Assembly: GCA_002070115.1 (NCBI GenBank)
Contig: MWCO01000044.1
Coordinates: 1-50,753, forward strand
DNA length: 50,753 bases
Source: Deltaproteobacteria bacterium ADurb.Bin207
Lineage (GTDB): Bacteria; Myxococcota_A; Polyangia; Polyangiales; Polyangiaceae
Direction: 5' to 3'
Below, piece by piece: positions 35,384 to 43,218 of this stretch. A model generated the notes under the pieces. That model did no database searches. It was given only the letters and a program-made list of their open reading frames with translations, and was not told where the DNA came from. Numbering within the stretch: the stretch's first letter is position 1; each line of letters begins with the position of its first letter. Made by a program: the position numbers and the translations under genes.

Positions 35384-37123
35384 ATGACCGTCAATACACT
35401 GCCTTTGAAAATGCCGCGCGCATGCCGCCCCTGCTTCGCGCTTTTCGCTCTAGGAGCCATCGCCTGCTCGGATCCTGCCAGCATCGACGATGCGCAAGAC
35501 GGTGACGAATACCCAGAAGCGGTCGGACCCATCGAGGACTACGGAAAAGCCGATTCCACGGGAATGGGCGCTGCCCACAAACCCCTTCCCGAAGGTGCCT
35601 CCCTGGACGGCAACTTCCGTGTCTTTTACGGCCCCCACGAACCCATGATGGCGGTCGAACTCGAATTGCTCAACCAGGTCATCGATGCTCGTCGCGCCGA
35701 TCCCCGCACTTTCTCCAACGCCGATAATCCTTATCGCATTCGCTATGCCGTCTACAATCTGCGCGCAAGGGAAGTCGTCGACGCCCTGGGGAAAGCCAAA
35801 AAAGCCAATGTATTCGTGCAAGTACTGGTGGATTGGCGACAGATGGGCCCCGACTACCCCTGGAATACCGCCTATGACTACCTCGAGAAAAAAGGCTTCA
35901 CTGTCTACCGCCACCAAAAAGGTTTGACGGAAACCCAACGCCGGGAAGCCAACGTCATCGGTGTCGAAGTCAAAGGCTATATGCACCTCAAAACACGGCT
36001 CTTCGAGCATCCAGGAAATACAGTACTGATCACAGGAAGCGCAAATCCTGGAGAAAATGTCGCCTTCAGCGACGACTCCCTGCATGTCGTCCGAGAACCC
36101 AGAATTGTCGATGCCTTTGCGCGCTGTTACGACGCCATCCTTTTCGGGCAACGGGTCGTCAACGAATGGGAGGAGGAGGCGCCCATCAACGCGTTATTTT
36201 CGGGAAATGCGACGGGTGTTTCCGCCGGTACGCAGATCCTTCGTTGGTTCGAGCAGGAGCAGGAGCAAATTCTCATCAACGTGTTTTCGTTACGGGACTT
36301 TACGGCAAAAGACGTGAGTGACTCGCTCGTTTCCTTGCTCAAACGAAAAGTCGAACAGGGCGTGCCTGTCTATGTGATTACCGATAGAAAGCAGTCCGAC
36401 GGTGTCGATGAGAACATGAAGCAGGTCAATAGTGATGAGCCTACCGACGACCGTTTGCGGCAAGCGGGGGTGAAAGTCTATGAGACGCTCAACACGGCAT
36501 CGCCGTTTACGGCGATGCATCACAAGGCGGCGGTGCTCGGACGCAGCCGAATTCGTGTGATTTCGGGCTCGGCGAACTGGTCATTTTCGGGGTTGGGTTC
36601 ACGAACGGAGCCCGCAAAAAATCTGGAAAGCGTTTTATTTCTGGATACGCAACGGCTCGACGACGGGCTGACGGGGCGACGATACCTCGCCAACTGGTTT
36701 CGCATTCTCAACGTATATGCGCACCAAGGGGTCCAAATCGACCATGAAGCCCCATTTTCAGATGTTTTCGCTCAATTCACCGGTACGCAGGATTGGCCCC
36801 AAGAGTCCTTGTGGTTCGATGTCAGAGACGGTGATGTGGGAGACAACCGGATATTTGTGGCGGGAGACGTGAGCGCTCTTGGGGCATGGGGGGCTCAGCA
36901 CAGTGGATTGCCTCTTGTGACTGACGAACAGAATTATCCGAGGTGGTGGTCGGAGGATCCAGTGGAACTTCCCCTAGGCGCACCTTTCGTTTGGCGTCTG
37001 TGGGCGGGAGCTTCGGAAACCGGCAAGAAAACCTGGGAAAAAACCAAAAACCGAAACGGCCTGGCGGGTCCGGGGCCCTTCGATACGCCAAGCAAAGTCG
37101 TCATCGATGCGCAGTGGCAGTAA
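35384..37123 (+). CDS. Phospholipase-D-like lipoprotein with C-terminal CBM20 starch-binding domain
   Basis: The 579-residue protein has a leader ending in LGAIAC (lipidated Cys) and a nearby YGKADST segment. Two PLD half-sites follow: YMHLKTRLFE with GSANPGENVAF (His201, Lys203) and AMHHKAAVLG with ISGSANWSF (His379, Lys381). The Asp of HKD is Glu in the first and Gly in the second, but the GSxN partner motifs are intact, so activity is plausible. The last 107 residues (473-579; nt 36800-37120) read as CBM20: FVAGDVSALGAWG, PLGAPFVWRLW and TWEKTKNRNGLAGPGPF, the last being the family's WExxxNR hallmark. PLD fused to a starch-binding module is unusual. It follows the GH13 gene by 58 nt. Start: ATG 35384 has GGAAA upstream; TTG 35366 is the alternative. 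Confidence 0.85.
   Translation: MTVNTLPLKMPRACRPCFALFALGAIACSDPASIDDAQDGDEYPEAVGPIEDYGKADSTGMGAAHKPLPEGASLDGNFRVFYGPHEPMMAVELELLNQVIDARRADPRTFSNADNPYRIRYAVYNLRAREVVDALGKAKKANVFVQVLVDWRQMGPDYPWNTAYDYLEKKGFTVYRHQKGLTETQRREANVIGVEVKGYMHLKTRLFEHPGNTVLITGSANPGENVAFSDDSLHVVREPRIVDAFARCYDAILFGQRVVNEWEEEAPINALFSGNATGVSAGTQILRWFEQEQEQILINVFSLRDFTAKDVSDSLVSLLKRKVEQGVPVYVITDRKQSDGVDENMKQVNSDEPTDDRLRQAGVKVYETLNTASPFTAMHHKAAVLGRSRIRVISGSANWSFSGLGSRTEPAKNLESVLFLDTQRLDDGLTGRRYLANWFRILNVYAHQGVQIDHEAPFSDVFAQFTGTQDWPQESLWFDVRDGDVGDNRIFVAGDVSALGAWGAQHSGLPLVTDEQNYPRWWSEDPVELPLGAPFVWRLWAGASETGKKTWEKTKNRNGLAGPGPFDTPSKVVIDAQWQ
36800..37120 (+). other. CBM20-like domain coding segment
   Basis: The strand pattern and the motifs VAGDVSALGAW and TWEKTKNRN match CBM20. 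It is at the extreme C-terminus, as in most CBM20 enzymes. Confidence 0.75.
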
Positions 37124-37193
37124 CACCCCATTCGATGCCGAAATTCTGAAAACCGAGCACAAAATCGTCTTTGCGCTCACAGCGATTTGAGGA

Positions 37194-37199
37194 TATTCT
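37194..37199 (+). promoter_or_regulatory. TATTCT, candidate -10 box of the vWA gene
   Basis: TATTCT lies 8 nt before ATG 37208, with no Shine-Dalgarno sequence between. It fits the recurrent TAnnCT pattern. Confidence 0.35.
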
Positions 37200-37207
37200 A
37201 TCGTATC

Positions 37208-38545
37208 ATGAGAGCCTTCTATTTTCTAATGGGAGCGGCAGGCGTATGTCTCGGAACGACATTGTCTTTCGAGGCAGCCGCACAAACATGCAACCCACCT
37301 CGCATTCTATTCGTCGTGGATGCTTCCTCATCCATGCTCGACGATATCACCGAGGGCGGTACTACCGTCTCCAAATGGGCAGCCGCGGAAGACGCCGTAA
37401 GCGCGGTGTTGTCCGCCTATGGCGAGGCTGCGCAATACGGATTGATGATGTTTCCCGGCTCTTCCGGAGGTTGTGCTACCGGTGAGATCAACGTGGAAAT
37501 CGGAGCCAACAAAGCCCCGGAAATCCTATCCGCGTTGTCGGCAATCAACTGGAGCGCCTCTCGACAAACCCCAGCGGGTCAGTCGCTCATGGCTTCCTCC
37601 AAGTACGCCGGCATCACGGATCCCGCTTACAACAACTACGTGATTTTCCTATCCGATGGGTGGCAATATTGCTCCATCCCCACCGGTTCCACTCCGGTAT
37701 GCGTCTCTGCCGCGGATTGTACGCTGATGAGCGTGGACCCCTGTCCTTCCTGCAACCCGTGCCAAAACGCGAGTTCCGATCCCAACTGCAAGGGGAAACC
37801 TGCCGACGGCTGCTTCTGCGTGCGCAAATGGCCCGTGCTCGGCGTACAAGCGCTGGCGGCCGCGGGAGTCTCCACCTACGTCGTGGGTTTTGGAAGTCAG
37901 GTCGATGCCAAAACCTTGAACCAAGCAGCGGAGGCGGGAGGCACGGCACTCACCGGATGCGATCCCAACAGCGACTCCGCCAGTTGTTACTATCAGGCCA
38001 CGGCGCCTTCCAGCCTCAACGCCGCCCTGGCTGATATCGTGCAACAGGTGGTTGTCGACTCATGCCTAGGGCCTTGCGACATCCCTGGAGAGCGAACGTG
38101 TACGGCTTCCGGCTGGTCCGCCTGCGATGCGCCCGATCACGTCGAATGTACTTCCGCTTGCGGAACCAAAGGAACCCAGCAGTGCGTCAATGGAACCTTG
38201 ACACCTTGTGACGCGGAATGCCCTGATTCGGGCGCCGCGGGTGCCGGGGGTGCCGGGGGCACGGGTGGAGCCAGCGGGCAGGGAGGCGAAGCCGGTGTGG
38301 GCGGTGAGGGAGCCCAAGGCGGAAAGGGCGGCGAAGGCGCCACCGGCGGAACGGGAGCCGTCGGAGGCACCGGTGGCGAACAAACGGATGCCGGATTGGA
38401 TAAACCCAAGCCCCCAGCACCCGAAGATACGGGAGAGGACGGCGGCTGTGCCTGTCACACCGGGCGCACGGCCCCCTCCCCTATCGCTGCGGCTTTTGTC
38501 GCGCTCATGGCTGCGCTGGGCCTGAGGATTCGCCGACGGCGCTGA
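37208..38545 (+). CDS. Secreted vWA-domain surface protein with MYXO-CTERM-like anchor
   Basis: The 445-residue protein has a signal peptide (cleavage near AAAQ) and a von Willebrand A domain with the MIDAS motif VVDASSSM and a late IFLSDGW. A Cys-rich insert follows (CPSCNPCQNASSDPNC), then a second Cys-rich block (CTASGWSACDAPDHVECTSA), a Gly-rich linker (GAGGAGGTGGASGQGGEAG) and a C-terminus with GGCACHTG, a membrane helix and RIRRRR, the MYXO-CTERM layout. A divalent-metal-dependent adhesin or recognition protein is likely. Start: TTG 37187 is possible; ATG 37208 was preferred for the signal peptide. Confidence 0.9.
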   Translation: MRAFYFLMGAAGVCLGTTLSFEAAAQTCNPPRILFVVDASSSMLDDITEGGTTVSKWAAAEDAVSAVLSAYGEAAQYGLMMFPGSSGGCATGEINVEIGANKAPEILSALSAINWSASRQTPAGQSLMASSKYAGITDPAYNNYVIFLSDGWQYCSIPTGSTPVCVSAADCTLMSVDPCPSCNPCQNASSDPNCKGKPADGCFCVRKWPVLGVQALAAAGVSTYVVGFGSQVDAKTLNQAAEAGGTALTGCDPNSDSASCYYQATAPSSLNAALADIVQQVVVDSCLGPCDIPGERTCTASGWSACDAPDHVECTSACGTKGTQQCVNGTLTPCDAECPDSGAAGAGGAGGTGGASGQGGEAGVGGEGAQGGKGGEGATGGTGAVGGTGGEQTDAGLDKPKPPAPEDTGEDGGCACHTGRTAPSPIAAAFVALMAALGLRIRRRR

Positions 38546-38580
38546 ATCGCCATATTCTCGTTTTATTTCAAATAATTACA

Positions 38581-38626
38581 GGCATGCCGGTGCCACGAAA
38601 CGCTGACGTTTCGGGTCGCACCTGCC
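38581..38626. terminator. Long stem-loop, probable terminator of nagB
   Basis: CGAAACG (38596-38602) pairs with CGTTTCG (38607-38613) around CTGA; GGTGC/GCACC and GGCA/TGCC extend the stem outward. It lies between convergent genes. On the minus strand it is followed by an AT-rich stretch (38580-38556), which suits termination of nagB better than of the vWA gene. Confidence 0.5.
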
Positions 38627-38669
38627 ACGGTTTCGCTTTCGCAATTTCGCTCGGTCGAAGGCCCACCTT

Positions 38670-39488
38670 TCACGCATTGCGTTCCGATGACAGGATGAAA
38701 TCGCGATAAGGAGCCCAGGTGGGTTCATGGACGAAAGTCCTTCGATACTCCTCTCGCCCCACAAGCTTTTCGGCCGCGGCTTCATCCACCAAAATGCAGC
38801 AGTTGGCGTGGAACTGAAGCGCTGTCGCACTGACCATCGACGTGACGGGGCCCTCGACGGCGGTAGCGAGAATTTGGGCTTTATGCGCCCCTGTTACGAT
38901 CAAGAGCGCTTCTCGTGCCTCGAGGATGGTGCCTACGCCCATGGTGAGAGCGCGTGTGGGTACCTTGCTCGGATCATCGCCGAACATCCCCGCGTTTTGC
39001 TCCTGGGTCATGGGTGTGAGGGCAAGATCCCGGGTGCGGGAAGACAATGAGGACAGCGGTTCATTGAAACCGATATGTCCTGTATTTCCAATCCCCAGGA
39101 GTTGCAAGTCAATCCCCCCCGCGGCCTTGATTCGTTCTTCGTAACTAACGGCTTCCGCGGCCAGGTCACGCGCCATGCCGTTGGGAACATGCGTTCGACC
39201 GGGGCGAAGATTGACACGGGAAAACAGCTTCTCCGCCATATAGTAATGGTAGGATTGCGGGTCGTCGGCGGTAAGACCCACGTATTCGTCGAGATTGAAG
39301 GTGGTCACGCGGCCAAAATCCAACTTTTCACGCGAAGCCAATTCCACGAGCCGATCGTAAACACCTTCCATCGTTCGGCCTGTGGCGCAGCCCAAAACAA
39401 GGTTGGGCTTCGCTTTCAACCGATCGGCAATCATGCGTGCGGCCAAGGCTTCCACCTGCTGAGCTGTATGAAGGATGAGTATTTGCAT
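38670..39488 (-). CDS. nagB: Glucosamine-6-phosphate deaminase
   Basis: NagB converts glucosamine-6-phosphate to fructose-6-phosphate and ammonia in amino-sugar use. The 272-residue length and motifs fit: GCATGRTMEGVYD (sugar-phosphate loop), TTFNLDEYVGL with catalytic Asp67, and GIGNTGHIGFNEP with His138 and Glu143. The position of E. coli Asp141 is Thr136; some Bacillus-type enzymes also vary here, so activity is likely. TAGATT (39500-39495) lies 6 nt before the ATG as a possible -10. A role in recycling of peptidoglycan or chitin sugars is inferred. Confidence 0.93.
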   Translation of the reverse strand: MQILILHTAQQVEALAARMIADRLKAKPNLVLGCATGRTMEGVYDRLVELASREKLDFGRVTTFNLDEYVGLTADDPQSYHYYMAEKLFSRVNLRPGRTHVPNGMARDLAAEAVSYEERIKAAGGIDLQLLGIGNTGHIGFNEPLSSLSSRTRDLALTPMTQEQNAGMFGDDPSKVPTRALTMGVGTILEAREALLIVTGAHKAQILATAVEGPVTSMVSATALQFHANCCILVDEAAAEKLVGREEYRRTFVHEPTWAPYRDFILSSERNA

Positions 39489-39589
39489 GGGCGCAATCTA
39501 ATGTACGTGCCCCCGCGAAGAAAAGGTGGTCCGTACACAAAAAATGAAAGTTCACGATTTTTTTTGAAAACCTATGGTAATTCACATGG

Positions 39590-40276
39590 TTACAGCCTTC
39601 GACGCACCTCGCTCACCTCCGCGCCATCGTATTCGATATGGCCCCCTTCGAGCAGCACGTATCTCGTGCAAATGGCTTCCGCGAACGAAAGGTCATGGGT
39701 CGCCACCAACAGGGCGGCTTGCTGATCGCGCAGAAGCTGGGCAAGATTTCGTTTTGCGCGAGGGTCCAAAGCCGCCGAAGGCTCGTCGAGAAGCAGCACA
39801 GGCGGTTGGGTGACCAAGGCTCCAGCGAGCGCCACGCGCTGCTTTTGACCGTGGGACAGCACGTGAACCGGATGGTCCACGAGATGACCGATCCCCAGTC
39901 GTTCCAGCACGTCGCGAGCCTTTTCTTTGGCCTGAGCCGCACTCATTCCTCGTCGAAGCAAAGCAAACGCCGTATCGTCAACGACCTTCGGAAACAGAAG
40001 CTGATCTTCCGGCACGTTGAACAAAAATCCAACGCGGGCACGGATCGATTCCACCGACTTGGGCTCCACGACCTGACCGCAGACCCGAATCGTTCCTTGG
40101 TGTTCGAGCAGGCCGACGGTTGCCATCAGCAGGGTAGTCTTGCCGGAGCCATTGAGTCCGACGAGGGCGACCCGCTCGCTTTGTCCCACCTGGAAACAAA
40201 GGGAATCCAGGACGGGGGGGCCTTGAGGCTGAAAGCCAACGGTCACGCGGTCGTATCCAAGGGCGTCGCACATCAC
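39590..40276 (-). CDS. ECF-type ABC transporter ATPase (A component)
   Basis: The 228-residue ATPase has Walker A (GLNGSGKTT), Q-loop region (VPEDQLLFP), signature LSHGQKQRVALA, Walker B (VLLLDEPSAALD) and H-loop (VATHDLSF). The group with 'VPEDQLF' in the Q-loop is the CbiO/EcfA type used by energy-coupling-factor transporters. It starts 5 bp after the T-component gene ends and is the last gene of the operon. Only one A subunit is encoded, so it would work as a homodimer. The substrate depends on the S component. Confidence 0.93.
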   Translation of the reverse strand: MMCDALGYDRVTVGFQPQGPPVLDSLCFQVGQSERVALVGLNGSGKTTLLMATVGLLEHQGTIRVCGQVVEPKSVESIRARVGFLFNVPEDQLLFPKVVDDTAFALLRRGMSAAQAKEKARDVLERLGIGHLVDHPVHVLSHGQKQRVALAGALVTQPPVLLLDEPSAALDPRAKRNLAQLLRDQQAALLVATHDLSFAEAICTRYVLLEGGHIEYDGAEVSEVRRRL

Positions 40277-40281
40277 CCAAC

Positions 40282-41025
40282 CTATTGAATTCTAATCATA
40301 ATTGCCAGTATCAGAAACCCCATCCCCATCACGACTACCCCCCCATCCCGGGTTCCAACCCGATGGTTTTCGAACGATGGCAAGTCCTGGGCGCAATAGC
40401 CCCGAACGTCCATCGCCGCGGCAACCCGCTCCGCGCGCTGGATGACCCGTGGCAGCCACACTTGCGGGAGAGACACAAGGACGCGAAAAGCCGTCATGCC
40501 TCTTCCACACGCGCCCCGAACGGACATGGCCGAAGCGATCCGTCGAGTTTCTTCGACCAATACCAGACTTTGATGAACGATCTGCAACACGATAACGGCT
40601 ACGAGCGAAGGAACCGGCAACCGAAGCAGCCCTTCTCGCAAGTCGCTGACGGTCAAGCTCGTCACCGTCGTGATCGATACGACCATGCCCGCCATGCCAT
40701 GCGCGAAAATTCCCGCGACAACTCGTGCCGCTGCCGAAAACGCCGACAGGGATAGTTGCTCGGCCATCACCGGAATCAGTAAAAAATATGGGGAAAATAG
40801 CATCAGCCCCAAAACCAGGGCCGCTCGAAGGATTCGCTTCGGCGGCTGGCAATACAACGACCATCCCAGGCTCGCCACCACAAGCACGATCGCTCCCATC
40901 CCAGTCGATGCGGGCAAAACCATGCACCCGGAAAACAGCAAAACGCCCGAGGCGATTCGCGTCTGCGGGGCAAGACGTCGAACTCTGCCTTTGGCACTCC
41001 CCCACACCTCCTCGAGCGCTAGCAT
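40282..41025 (-). CDS. ECF transporter T component (EcfT/CbiQ family)
   Basis: The 247-residue membrane protein has about five or six hydrophobic segments. Two A-x-x-x-R-G coupling motifs are visible, ASAMSVRGACG and AAAMDVRGYCA, which in EcfT contact the two ATPases. It is overlapped by the methyltransferase gene (7 bp) and followed directly by the ATPase gene, so all parts are probably translated together. Confidence 0.9.
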   Translation of the reverse strand: MLALEEVWGSAKGRVRRLAPQTRIASGVLLFSGCMVLPASTGMGAIVLVVASLGWSLYCQPPKRILRAALVLGLMLFSPYFLLIPVMAEQLSLSAFSAAARVVAGIFAHGMAGMVVSITTVTSLTVSDLREGLLRLPVPSLVAVIVLQIVHQSLVLVEETRRIASAMSVRGACGRGMTAFRVLVSLPQVWLPRVIQRAERVAAAMDVRGYCAQDLPSFENHRVGTRDGGVVVMGMGFLILAIMIRIQ

Positions 41026-41636
41026 TCGCCTGTCTTTTCCGGCTTTTGAGCGGAGATGAGGTAATGATTTTCCGTTTCTTCCGCTTCGAGAACGTCAAAT
41101 CCCCACTCGAGCAATAGCGCCGCAAGGTCTTGTGCCGGAAGAAGAATGTCCCGGCTCACGGCGGGAGACGCTGTAGCGTGAATCTCGTTGACCTTATCCC
41201 GGCCAATATGGTGCCAAATATGCAAACGTCCCAAAGGTCGAAGCACGCGTCGCAATTCGAGAGCCGTGGCTTTGGGATCGTCGAAATGGGGCCAGACGGA
41301 AAAGCAAAAGATGCGATCGAAATAGTTGGATGAAAATGGGGTTTGGCACGCATCCGCCACTTGCCACGACACCCGGCCATCACGCACTTTGGTTTTGGCC
41401 ACTTCGACCATGCGTGGCGAGATGTCGATGGCAGCCACTTTTGCGCCGGGTCCCAGACGACCAAGCAGCGCTTGGGTGAGGTTTCCGGTGCCGCATCCGA
41501 CATCGAGAATGATTTCGTGGGAAGAGATCTCCATTTTTTGAAGCCCAGCTTTCATCACGCATCCCAGGGCATCCCGGTCTTCCCATCCATCCCACAACTC
41601 AGCGATATTATTGAAAAATTCCACTTTGGAATGCAT
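41019..41636 (-). CDS. SAM-dependent methyltransferase inside the ECF operon
   Basis: The 205-residue class I methyltransferase has ILDVGCGTGNLTQAL (motif I), AAIDISPRMVEVAK, a DACQTPF loop, FDRIFCFSVWPHF (motif IV) and LRRVLRPLGRLHIWHH, then the less usual tail GRDKVNEIHATASPAVSRD. It begins with TAATG overlap to the S-component stop and ends overlapping the T gene, so it is coupled to the transporter. Methyltransferases with this VNEIH tail next to ECF genes occur in other anaerobes as I recall them; the methylated compound is unknown. The much longer upstream frame is not the gene. Confidence 0.88.
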   Translation of the reverse strand: MHSKVEFFNNIAELWDGWEDRDALGCVMKAGLQKMEISSHEIILDVGCGTGNLTQALLGRLGPGAKVAAIDISPRMVEVAKTKVRDGRVSWQVADACQTPFSSNYFDRIFCFSVWPHFDDPKATALELRRVLRPLGRLHIWHHIGRDKVNEIHATASPAVSRDILLPAQDLAALLLEWGFDVLEAEETENHYLISAQKPEKTGEC

Positions 41637-42196
41637 TATGGCTCCTTTTTTTCTCCCTTGGCGACGGGGTAAGCGATGGCTTTTCCGGCCCGAGCCACGG
41701 GCGGCACCACGATCACCATCAGGATCAGTCCCGGCCAGCCTCCCAACAGCGACAGCCCCGCCATGAATTTCGGGGGAAGTTCGATGAGCAGCGCGGTGGC
41801 GTAGACGAAAACGACATAAAGGACACGCCCGAGCAATAAGACAGGGACGAGGATGAGCCATTCGTTGGCGTTCGGCCATCGTTGTTTGAGCCAGGCGATG
41901 AGGCCGGCCATGGTGGCGAGTTCGAGGGCCATGCTCGAGGCCACGGGTGGAAAAAACGGCGGCATACCGAAGATGGCGGCGGACAACAAGGGACTGAGGA
42001 GAGCGGTCACGGCCGTCGGCACAGGTCGAGCGAAAAACCCGAGACAGACCAGCGGAAGGTACATGGGCATGAAGACATGGCCGAGGTGTACGGCATGAAA
42101 GAGAATGGGCAAAAGCAGGGCAGCGGCCCCAAAAAGCCCACAATACGCGAGATCACGGGAGGCCAGACGTTGTTTCATCTGTATTTTCCAATGCAC
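41636..42196 (-). CDS. ECF transporter substrate-binding (S) component
   Basis: The 186-residue protein has about six hydrophobic segments, the size and layout of S components. The stretch LHAVHLGHVFMPMYLPLVCLG resembles an orphan S-component family in which H and P-M-x-x-P residues are conserved; no vitamin can be assigned from it. The start is GTG 42196, with GGTGGAG some 11 nt upstream; ATG 42178 is an alternative. First gene of the operon. Confidence 0.8.
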   Translation of the reverse strand: MHWKIQMKQRLASRDLAYCGLFGAAALLLPILFHAVHLGHVFMPMYLPLVCLGFFARPVPTAVTALLSPLLSAAIFGMPPFFPPVASSMALELATMAGLIAWLKQRWPNANEWLILVPVLLLGRVLYVVFVYATALLIELPPKFMAGLSLLGGWPGLILMVIVVPPVARAGKAIAYPVAKGEKKEP

Positions 42197-42680
42197 GCAT
42201 GCAATGGCTCCACCTGCTGTTCGAGTTTATCGCCGGTGATGTCCAGGGATGGCCAAGAGCGCCAATAAGGGGGCAGCCGTTTCCGACTTCTTTCCCCAAA
42301 AGCCCTGCCACGCTATCGGTTGGCGAAAAGGGGTTGGAACAGTGCATTAGTAACATCAATTCCAAGGACCGTGCTACCGAAGCCGCAAGGGATCGTCAAG
42401 GGAGCCGGACTAGCCTGGTGCTTGTTGCCGCTCGGCAACGGTGAGAGTGAGGGAGGCGGAGTTCGTTTTTGGCGAGGGTGGGCACGTTCTCGGGGCTGCA
42501 GGAGGCTCTCGACGCCCTGGAAGCTCGATACCACCCCGAAATCCTTGGTCAGGGTGTATTTCGAGGAGAGGAGCCTCGATGGTTGATGGCGGTGGGAAGG
42601 GTAACCGCAGAGGGGTAACTGATACGGGCCAGCATGTTGGATAGCGAAAAGGGAGCCAGGTAAGCAAGGAAGCCGTTGGC
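42197..42680. other. GC-rich non-coding region upstream of the ECF operon
   Basis: About 480 bases hold no convincing gene, though several frames are open. Clear hairpins are GTTGCC-GCTC-GGCAAC (42424-42439) and CGAGG/CCTCG (42562-42578). On the minus strand, toward the ECF genes, GGGGAAAGAAGTCGG and AAACGGCTGCCCC can form a helix with a GAAA-capped inner stem (about 42274-42301), a shape that recalls part of a cobalamin riboswitch core. The match is not sufficient for a call. Confidence 0.3.
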
Positions 42681-43070
42681 TCATTCCAGAATGTGAGCCC
42701 CGGCAGCGCGTAACAAATTACGCAGTTCATGTCGATGACAGTGCAATTCGTTTTCGCAATAGCATCCGATGCTGAAGTCGACGACGTGGGACATGGCGGC
42801 CAGAAGGTCGATGGCATGTTTGGCGTCGGGCTTTTTCATTTCGGACCGATATTGTTTGAAAAACCGGGACCAGTCCGCGGGGCTCGTGGCTGAATGGGCG
42901 ATATCCATGGTCTGTTGGGTAGGAGCGACCGTGGGGAACCAGACATCGTAGAAATCGCGGCTTGCGAACTCGTTTTTGGGCACGCCTCGCGGCGGGCGTC
43001 GCACGGTTCCCACGCGCAGGGGTTCCCCTTTTGCGCGAGGAGTTCCTAAACGAACGATGCGGATGGCCAT
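42681..43070 (-). CDS. DUF488 family protein
   Basis: The 129-residue protein matches DUF488: RLGTPRAKGEPLRVGTVRRP at the N-terminus, FYDVWFPTVAPT, and the C-terminal CYCENELHCHRHELRNLL, in which Cys-x-Cys and CHRH are the family's hallmark. Function unknown; possible DNA- or nucleotide-related role. ATG 43070 has AGGA 8 nt upstream and gives the usual length; the frame extends 70 residues further without family features. Confidence 0.85.
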   Translation of the reverse strand: MAIRIVRLGTPRAKGEPLRVGTVRRPPRGVPKNEFASRDFYDVWFPTVAPTQQTMDIAHSATSPADWSRFFKQYRSEMKKPDAKHAIDLLAAMSHVVDFSIGCYCENELHCHRHELRNLLRAAGAHILE

Positions 43071-43218
43071 GTTGTATTTCCTGGGCAGGGAGCAAGCGTT
43101 TCGCGCGTTTATAGGAGCTTGATAAGAAACACGAGGGGCGTCCGCAAGCCGCGGGGGGCTCGAGGGGGCGTGGTTCGGTGGAATTTTTTGAAAAGGGGCG
43201 GGGGGGAGATGGTTCAAT

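Noticed and set aside
41637..42143. N-terminal extension of the methyltransferase to 374 residues
   Set aside because: The extension runs through the S-component gene in another frame; ATG 41636 begins the conserved part.
42270..42305. Cobalamin riboswitch upstream of the ECF genes
   Set aside because: Only GGGGAAAG ... GGCTGCCCCC resembles it; the other conserved parts and the B12 box are missing.
42410..42817. Open frame between DUF488 and the ECF operon
   Set aside because: Pro/Arg-rich, overlaps DUF488, no ribosome-binding site and no family.
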